This document shows, piece after piece, positions 13,182 to 21,300 of a stretch of DNA of 22,163 nt (its first letter is position 1; every line of letters starts with the position of its first letter). A program made the translations under genes and the position numbers. Origin of the DNA: JBNKEI01 sp050288705. Its GTDB lineage: Bacteria > Myxococcota > Myxococcia > Myxococcales > UBA5297. The stretch covers positions 1-22,163 of the forward strand of contig JBNKEI010000106.1 in assembly GCA_050288705.1 (NCBI GenBank), in the 5' to 3' direction. The notes under the pieces were generated by a model that was not told the origin of the DNA, ran no database searches, and was given only the letters and a program-made list of their open reading frames with translations.

Positions 13182-14828
13182 ATGCCAAGTAATCCAGCGC
13201 TGTCACTGGCAACTTCATCTGCAGAAACTGGCCAGCGCCTTGGGTCTAGTGGACGTAGGGAATCAGCCTTTGCCCTGTTACGCACGATCGAGGAGCCTAC
13301 TCCTCCGGCATTGCATTCAGCAGGGTTTATTAATTTGGAAGATGTGGCCCAATTTGTAGCTTCCCAATTAAATTTACCTCGGGTAGAGCTCGATTCCATT
13401 GAGATTTCTCCAGAGTTGGCAGAGCTAGTTCCCCGAGCTTTGGCAGAAAAGAAAAGGTTCGTGCCCACTTTCGCTCAAGACGGCGAAATCACCGTGGCCA
13501 CTGCCGACCCCACTCGCATTGAGCTATTTGATTGGCTGGCCCGCGAACTGCACCGCCAGGTTATAACAGTGGTAGCTACTTGGCCGGAAATTAGCCGAGC
13601 TATCCGCCGCCTATACGATCCGCTAACTCTCGTGGAAGAAAAACAGCAAGCGGAAATTTCTGCCGAAGCTTTGGAGGAAGCTAGTCCGCTGGCCGATAGA
13701 ATTATCTCCAAGGCGGTAGACATGCGAGCCAGTGATATTCATGTAGAGGCGTTGGAGCGCGAAACTGCTGTCCGCTTCCGCATTGATGGGGTTTTGCGGC
13801 AAGTGGATTCGTTGCCACCGCATATTCATCCAGCACTGGTTTCTCGCCTCAAAATTATGGCTCAATTGGACATTTCAGAACACTATCTGCCCCAAGACGG
13901 TAGAATTAAATTACGCCGAGCCAATTCTGGGGACATTGATTTGCGAGTTTCGGTTCTTCCCACCTATTTTGGGGAAAAAGTTTGCTGCCGAATTTTAGAC
14001 AATTCTCGCGCTTGTTTGCCTTTAACTGATTTGGGATTTGACACCGAACAATTAGCGCTTTTTGAACGACTAATTCATTCGCCTCATGGTTTGGTGCTTA
14101 TTACCGGCCCTACCGGAAGCGGAAAAAGCATGACTTTATATGGTGCACTTAATGCCATTCGCAGCTCGGAATTGAATATTATTACGGTTGAGGACCCGGT
14201 GGAATATCAATTACCGGGAATTAATCAAGTGCCAGTCAATCCCAAACGAGGGGTTACTTTTGCCAATGCCTTGCGAGCTATTTTGCGACAAGATCCCGAT
14301 GTTATTTTGGTGGGAGAAATTCGCGACCCGGAAACCGGCCAAATCGCCTCCGAAGCTGCACTCACCGGGCATTTAGTGCTGTCTTCGCTGCACACTAATG
14401 ACGCCCCTAGCGCTATTACCCGACTTAGCGAAATGGGCATTGAACCCTATTTGGTTGCTCCTTCTTTGCTCTGCGTAGTTGCCCAACGATTGCTGCGAAA
14501 AGTATGCCCGGAATGCCGAGAATCGTATGTGCCCTCAGAAAATGAACTGGCTGCTTTGGGGTTGCCAAGATTACCCGAGAAAGTGCGCTTACAAAAATCT
14601 AAGGGTTGTGACTCTTGTCAATATACTGGTTACAAGGGGCGAGTCGCCATAAGAGAAATATTGCCTATTTCCGAGTCCATGCGCCTAATGATTGGTAAAC
14701 GAGCAACCGCAGAAGAACTACGCGCTGAGGCAGTGGCTCATGGTTTCAAGAATATGCGTCATCAAGCGTTAAAACGACTGTTCGCAGGTACTACCACCAC
14801 TCCAGAAGTTTTACGGGTCACCCGCTAG
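13182..14828 (+). CDS. PilB/GspE-type secretion or pilus extension ATPase
   Basis: The 548-residue hexameric ATPase powers type IV pilus extension or type II secretion. The N-terminal part (about 45-150) is the MshEN/T2SSE-N domain (SQLNLPRVEL, LAEKKRFVPTF). The core has SDIHVEA (184-190), Walker A GPTGSGKS (309-316), the Asp box ITVEDPVEYQL, Walker B VILVGEIRDPET (Glu379), and the His-box region ALTGHLVLSSLHTNDA. A tetracysteine zinc finger follows, with Cys442, Cys445, Cys476 and Cys479 before GYKGR. All catalytic motifs are intact. No pilin, PilC/GspF or PilT gene lies in the window, so the partner machine must be elsewhere. The operon context suggests control by a CheY-like switch. I leave the symbol blank because PilB and GspE cannot be told apart here. 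Confidence 0.93.
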   Translation: MPSNPALSLATSSAETGQRLGSSGRRESAFALLRTIEEPTPPALHSAGFINLEDVAQFVASQLNLPRVELDSIEISPELAELVPRALAEKKRFVPTFAQDGEITVATADPTRIELFDWLARELHRQVITVVATWPEISRAIRRLYDPLTLVEEKQQAEISAEALEEASPLADRIISKAVDMRASDIHVEALERETAVRFRIDGVLRQVDSLPPHIHPALVSRLKIMAQLDISEHYLPQDGRIKLRRANSGDIDLRVSVLPTYFGEKVCCRILDNSRACLPLTDLGFDTEQLALFERLIHSPHGLVLITGPTGSGKSMTLYGALNAIRSSELNIITVEDPVEYQLPGINQVPVNPKRGVTFANALRAILRQDPDVILVGEIRDPETGQIASEAALTGHLVLSSLHTNDAPSAITRLSEMGIEPYLVAPSLLCVVAQRLLRKVCPECRESYVPSENELAALGLPRLPEKVRLQKSKGCDSCQYTGYKGRVAIREILPISESMRLMIGKRATAEELRAEAVAHGFKNMRHQALKRLFAGTTTTPEVLRVTR

Positions 14829-14838
14829 AGAATTATCA

Positions 14839-15312
14839 ATGGATCAGCGCATCAGCGCCAAGGTGATCAATGCATTTTTAGCTCCAGCGCTGGAGCATTT
14901 GCGTACTTTTGCGGGGGCCAATACGCTATTGGAAAAAATGGAGCTCACCCAGTGGCTCCCTCCTTCCTCTATTACAGTTCGCATTGAGTTACAAGGAGGA
15001 GTAAAGGGTTGTACCTATTGGAGTTTTGATTTGGCTCTGGCCGAGCATTTGGCCAAAAATATGCTGCCTTTACAAAACAGCAATCAAAAAATAACCAATC
15101 TTACTACTTTATCTGATGCGGTTTCTGAACTAGCCAATATAATTGTAGGGCATGCCACCGGAAATTTATTGGAGTCTGGTTATAGTATTCATTTCCTCCC
15201 CCCCTGCCCAATATCATGCGAAAAACTTTCTTTAAATGACGCTACGCTCAATTTGGTTGTGTTTACCCCCGCTGGTCGGGTGCAAATTCTATTTCAGGTA
15301 CAGATTACCTAA
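14839..15312 (+). CDS. CheX-like phosphatase domain protein
   Basis: The 157-residue protein matches the CheX/CheC/FliY fold. The N-terminal helix (ISAKVINAFLAPALEHLRTF) resembles the CheX start. The active-site helix reads SDAVSELANIIVGHATGNL, with the Glu-x-x-Asn pair at Glu97 and Asn100 used by CheX to dephosphorylate CheY-P. Only one such helix is present, as in CheX, whereas CheC has two. It starts 10 bases after the ATPase stop and closes the four-gene operon. Its likely substrate is the CheY-like protein encoded first. The stop is only 21 bases from the end of the convergent giant gene, and no terminator is visible between them. Confidence 0.82.
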   Translation: MDQRISAKVINAFLAPALEHLRTFAGANTLLEKMELTQWLPPSSITVRIELQGGVKGCTYWSFDLALAEHLAKNMLPLQNSNQKITNLTTLSDAVSELANIIVGHATGNLLESGYSIHFLPPCPISCEKLSLNDATLNLVVFTPAGRVQILFQVQIT

Positions 15313-15333
15313 AGTCATTCTCTCGAGATCTAT

Positions 15334-18300
15334 TTATACGGCTGCAATTTGGCTACACATCTCATCGATTGCGCGCGCTTTATTTTTAATTGCCGGAGGC
15401 AAATTACATTTTTTTAACTCTTCACCGAAAGCTTTTACCACTTTTGAAGCCTCCTTTCGAATTGTTCTAGCATCAGGAATTTTAGCATTCCTCAGCGTAT
15501 TAGAATCGAAATTGCTGAGATCTAGACTTTGACTAGCATTAGCACACAGGTATCGCGCAATACGAATAGCTTCCGGACCGCAGTCATTATATCCTTGCCC
15601 CTGCGTTTGGGGACTATCGATATGTACATCAGATTGCCTGTACCCTAATTTTTCGGCGAATCCTTTTTTCATTTTAGATTGCTCCCCTAATTTTTCCACA
15701 ATTTTCTTAGCAATCACTTTTGCGTTTCTTGCATTCTCTGTTTTTCCTTTATCGCCTTTGTTTCTGATAAGAGTATCATAGTGTACTGCATGACAATGCG
15801 TAACATCGCCTTTTTTATCTCTATTTAGCTTTAGCGCTAGCAATGTCCAGTGAGAGCCTGAGCCATTGCATTCTGAATCAGACACCGGAACAAGAATAAG
15901 ATCAGTCAGGTTCTTGTTATCTTCCATTTTAATCAATGTTTCTTCATTGAGAGCAACAGCGTCATTGGCAATCAAATGAGACATCGAGGGCTCAATTAAC
16001 GTAACATTTCGGTATTTGCTAAGCCGAGCAAATTCCAGTTCAATAACCCTATCAATAATCTGATTTCCTTCTCGAAGCGATTGTACGATTTGTGGCAATT
16101 CGTCAACACTAAGTCTCTTCCCGAATGTGTCAATAAAAAGCTTATCTCCGACTAAGTTGATGACGGGCCCTTTTTTTAGTTGCAATCTACTTGCCTCATC
16201 ATTGTTAGTTTTTGATGACCGGTTGCTTACTCGCACTTCTTCCAGATGCCCGCCGTGACTATCAGTGTTTAACGACTCTCCAAATACCTCTTTGAAAGAA
16301 TTCTCTGTTTCTACACCTTTTTTAGGATTTAATAATTCTCCTATCTTTCTTATTTCTTCTTCCAATTGTTTATTTAATTTACCATCAACGTCGTACTCTG
16401 CTGCGTACGTATCGTAGACAGGCCGAGAATTCAATTCAGCCAAGTTATTATCCACTCCCAAGGGAGTACCCTGACTAGTGCTTTTCGACAAAGTATTCAA
16501 CTCACCGAAACCAGCACTTCCCTGCCAATGAGTAGACGAACCATCACTTGGCAAATCACTCCCCTCAGTCGAGTTATTTGGATCATCGAGCGCTGACGAA
16601 TCACTCCATTCGTCATAGGTAGAAGACGAAGAAAACCCCGAGTTATCAACTGAGCGAGCAAACAAGCTAGTATTTTTTGGCGAGGCATTCAACTTATCTG
16701 GACTAGCACCTCGTTTCCAGTTGGCCGTGTCATCGTGCCTTGGCGAGGCATTCAATTCATCGTACTTTGGCGAGGCCTTCAATTCATCGTACTTTGGCGA
16801 AGCCTTCCATTCATCGTGCTTTGGCGAGGCATTCAATTCATCGTGCTTTGGCGAGGCATTCAATTCATCGTGCCTTGGCGAAGCCTTCCATTGAGACAAC
16901 GCGTTCTGTCCACCACGGTCATCTTCCATCAGCGAACTCTCAGGCGGACTATCGAACACCGGCGGCGTATCCCATTCACCGCTGGGAATTTCCAACCCAT
17001 TTGTCATATATTTAGCATTATTTATAAGCTTAGCAATTTCGCCTTCAGTAATTTTATTGTACAGTCCAAGTTTAGAATTCGCCTGGTTCATTTTTTTATG
17101 AAGATCTCTAAGATCATAACCGGCCAGTTCGCTAACGCTATTGCATTCAATCGAGAGAAGGATTTCTGCAGTACCCGAGCGCATGCCTGGCACCCGACAT
17201 AAATCAGCAAGTTTAAGTAATTTTTCTAATTCATTCGTATTCTTTTCATTTAAATTATGTTTTTCAACAAATTTATTAAAATTATCGCCAACCTCATCGC
17301 GAAGTTTCTTAGTATCGTCGATACCAGCATCAAGCAACCTATAGACGAGCGGTTCGGGCTCATTACCCCAAAGGAAACTTCTCAAGGAAAATAATTTGGC
17401 CGCATGTTTGTCATCCGGCAAGGCAATCTCATTAGCGCGCTTAGCACTTTCTATTACTTGTTCCAAACCACTTTCGGTAATTTCTTCAGTCAGGATTTGA
17501 CCGTGGGCCTTGATGATAGCTTCGTAAAGCACTCGAGGGGTAGTCAATTCTATACTTCTTAGAGTGGAGAAACCGGTTTTCATAAGCAGTTTTGCAAAAG
17601 ATATGTTCATTCCTGGCAAGCGGTATAGGTCGCAAAGAGAAATCAATTTTGCTACCCTGTCTTCACCCAACTTCAATTTGGTTATTCGCTCAAATTCCAC
17701 TGGCCCATCACAGGCAAGGCGATACAACTGTTCGCTGTCCTCAACACCAACTTCCTGGAGTCTAGCAACCAAATCAGAATAGATTTCTGGAAATTCACTT
17801 AGTGGCTGCGGATCAGCATACCATGCTAGCTCTTTAAGCAAACGAACCGCAGTATCATGCTGTTCACTCGTCGAACGAATGGCTAATGCAGGCAATTGAG
17901 CAAATAGCGCTTCCTTACGTTTGCAATTTACATTACCCATCATAGCATTAACGCACAGCATAATATCGTCAATATACCGGTTAGCCTTTTTTTCGGCCTT
18001 TTTCCGCTCAAATGTTCTTTTCGAACCTAAATTACATCGTTCCAATTGCTCTAATGCATTATAAACTTCTTTCATAAGCTCATGTTGTTTGCCCTGAATC
18101 TTTTTACTAAATTTACCTGCAGTGGGAGAAAAAATCTGACCGGAAGCAACAATAGCCGGCCCTTCGAAACGAAGGCCGAGTTTTCTAAATTTACTTTCTT
18201 TGCCATTTTGTATTTCATCAATTCCGTCCTTGAATTCATTTAGTGCATGCATTACTTCGGATTTCAATTCCGGCCCCACCCGTTGCCTTAGCAACAAATC

Positions 18301-21300
18301 AACCTTATGCATTAAGCTGCTTCGCAGTATGTTTACAGCCTTCTCATATTCCTTCTTTATACTTGCACTATAGAGGCCCTCCCCTCGTTTGAGATTATGC
18401 CCCGTGCCTTGACCATGGAAAGGAGGTGTTCGCCCTAATGAATCTACAAGGTTGAAAAACTGATTAACAAGGTCTCCGAGTCGTTTTTGCCGATCTTTTG
18501 TTCCCCAGACACCATTGTCAAAATTGGCTATATCATCCAGTAACAACTTGGCCTGTTCGATTATGCTTTCTATATCATAGAAAAAAATAATTTTACTTGA
18601 TTGAGCATTGGTTTCGATTTCTCCACCAACTTCTCGGGTAATAGCTGGAACTGGAAGCATTACTTTCTTTTCGGTTGCGCGACAATCGGGAACATTTAAT
18701 TCCTTAACACGAAAATTCGAAGAATCTTTTGCAAGTTTTTCCATTTCCTTTTCACGCGCATCGTTATCTTTTGGAAGATCTTTTATTTTGTCAGGTCTCA
18801 ACTCCATAACAATATTGATAGGCGAGCCATTTTTTTTGAGCTTTTGCAGAGCGTTTTGCATGCCTGGTATTTGCCCTAAACCATTTTTATCAAATTCGGA
18901 AACCAAGTTACGTAGATATTTAACCTCCAGATTTACTTCAACATTTTGGGGCTTTCCGTCGCTAGAGAATTTTATGATGGTGGATTTTGTCTTACGTCCT
19001 ATTCGATTCCAACCCACAGCCCCTAACACTCCAGGAAGAAAACTAGGTACTCCCAATCTCAATAAAGAGCCCATGGCGAGTCCCTTATCGTCAATCCTGG
19101 CGATCCCATCGGGTTTGTTTACCGCATCCGTTTCAAAAACACTGACTCCGACCACAGAACCTTTAATTTCCTGCACTCCCCATGGCCGCTTTGTATTCTC
19201 CGCAGTACGCTGCCCATCGTTGGCCTTTGATTCACCTTTAATACTTTTTTTCCCACAGGTTACAAGTAGTTCGGGTACTAAAGCTGTTAGAACCTTTAAA
19301 ACCGGCAACCGAGTTTTGTTTCGATCTTCTGGAATTTTTTCCCAGGTATCGCCAACAACGCCCACCACTACATTACTGACCGAACCCTTTGTCTCTGTTT
19401 CTCTCTTTTGCGTGGAAACGGTGGCGTCAGATTTTTTAAGTAATTCAAATAAATCAGCACGTCCTGTGAAAATATCGGTTACTGCTCGTCCAATGTTACC
19501 AGTCCCGTCGTCGTCAATCTTAAAGGCAATACTGTCTTCTTCTTTACGGCTATGCGATGCTTTGGCAGCAAGTTCCCAGCCTACAAAACCCCAACCACTT
19601 CCTGCTGCACCCACCGTACCCACGCCGCCGCGCACTCCAAATTGGCCGTATTCTCCACTAGAATCGAGAACACTTACTGAAATTCCATTATCGGTTTTTG
19701 ATATTGATAAACCGAAATTTTCTTGTTTACCAATATCAAAAACAGGTATTGCCCAGGCTATCAAAGGGCTACCTGCAACCGTAGCCACTGCGCCCGAAAA
19801 CGCCAGCCTAAAAGTTTCGGTATTAAAGCCAACATCTTTTGTTTTTTTTAGGGTTATACTGTTCCCTTCTTTCATGTTATTTATTAAATTCTCAAATAGA
19901 ATAGCCATTTCAGAAATAGATTTGTCTTTCGCGCATTCTGCTCCATCGGGGTGGACATGTTTAACTATACTTGTCAAAAGATCGTTTTTTTTCGTAAAAA
20001 CTCGCTGAATATGATCAAAGGCTGCTGCAGCTTTACCAAAAGGGTCTGTTTGATCAACACCTAAACTAGAAATGATGTGAGGCCGCGATTCATTTCGCAT
20101 TCTTACGGCTTGACTCAGAGTTTCATTTACATCTCCACCATTACTTAGCTTCTGAATTGTTTCTGCAAGAATAGCATACTCAGCGATTATCTCCGCCGCC
20201 TTAGCAGAAGATTCGGGATTAAAGAAGAGCTGATTATCAATGGCGCTATTTAGTTTTTTAACAACCGTATCTTCTTTGCCATATAGATACTCCAAAACCG
20301 ATTTCATTTCTACCAGCATGTGTTCATCATCGGTTCGAGAATCCCGATCTGTTTGTGGCTGCATATTGCTGAGCAGGTCAAGATATTTTTCAGTTTTTTC
20401 TTTTGTATTCCATTTTAGGTTTTCAATTGACTTTAGTACTTCCGAACAAGGTGAACCAATTTCAGCGGAAGAAAGTCTACGCTGATATTCTTTTACTTCC
20501 CTTGCGTAAGCGTCCATGGAAGATAAATAACCAAATTCCTTTTTGCTTTTCTTTTCCCAGGTATAATAACGCAAATAGGTATATCGCTTTTTTATGGCTT
20601 CAATCGGATTGGCAGTGAGTTTTGATCTGACGCTCGATTTGGTTATCCCTTCTTTAACCGCCATGCCTCCCAAAAATGTTATTACCTCCGGGCCACTGCG
20701 CGATTTCAACTTTTCATGAAGATCTTGAAAAGGTTGCAAAGAATCCAATGATGCTTGCTTCCAAATCGATACGTCATTGAGTTCCGATGATTGGGATCGG
20801 TGACGCCATAGATTGTTTTCCTTGTCTCGCCCCGCAACTGTACCATCAGGTAAGGTTTCCAAACCAATAAGCGATTCAGAAGGCTCATCTACTTTATTCC
20901 ATACCCCAATAATGGCATCGCTGCCGGTCTTAAATACTTGGCTATTCCAGACACACCCATTCCCGTCTAGCAACCAAACTTTTCCATTTGCTGAAACTGC
21001 AATAGACCGAGGCTTAGTAATATCCGCCGGCACGGACAAAAACACTGGTTCCGCTCGTGAAGTTTCGCTATTCTTTAGGCCATGATAAATCAGAGTCCCA
21101 TCTTTACGTAAAACAAACAGGTGATTTCCATTACTTGATACCGCAAGGTCACGAATATTTGAAATAGAAATCGTCTGGTCTTTCGAGCCATCTTGAGCTA
21201 ATTTAGTAACCTTATCTTTGTCCCAGGAATATAAGCTCTCATCTGCCCCCAGCTTTATTCCATCAACGCCCTCGATGTGCGTTTTTATTACATCATTGGC

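Noticed and set aside
16735..17202. A plus-strand frame with a repetitive WRGIQFIVL pattern
   Set aside because: It is the antisense reading of the 27-bp repeats. The minus-strand nonapeptides fit the flanking long frame, so this is a shadow.
18608..20008. A 466-residue plus-strand open frame inside the giant gene
   Set aside because: It is antisense to strongly patterned protein sequence, is rich in Ser, Pro, Phe and Thr as expected from a mirrored coding strand, and shows no motif or ribosome binding site.
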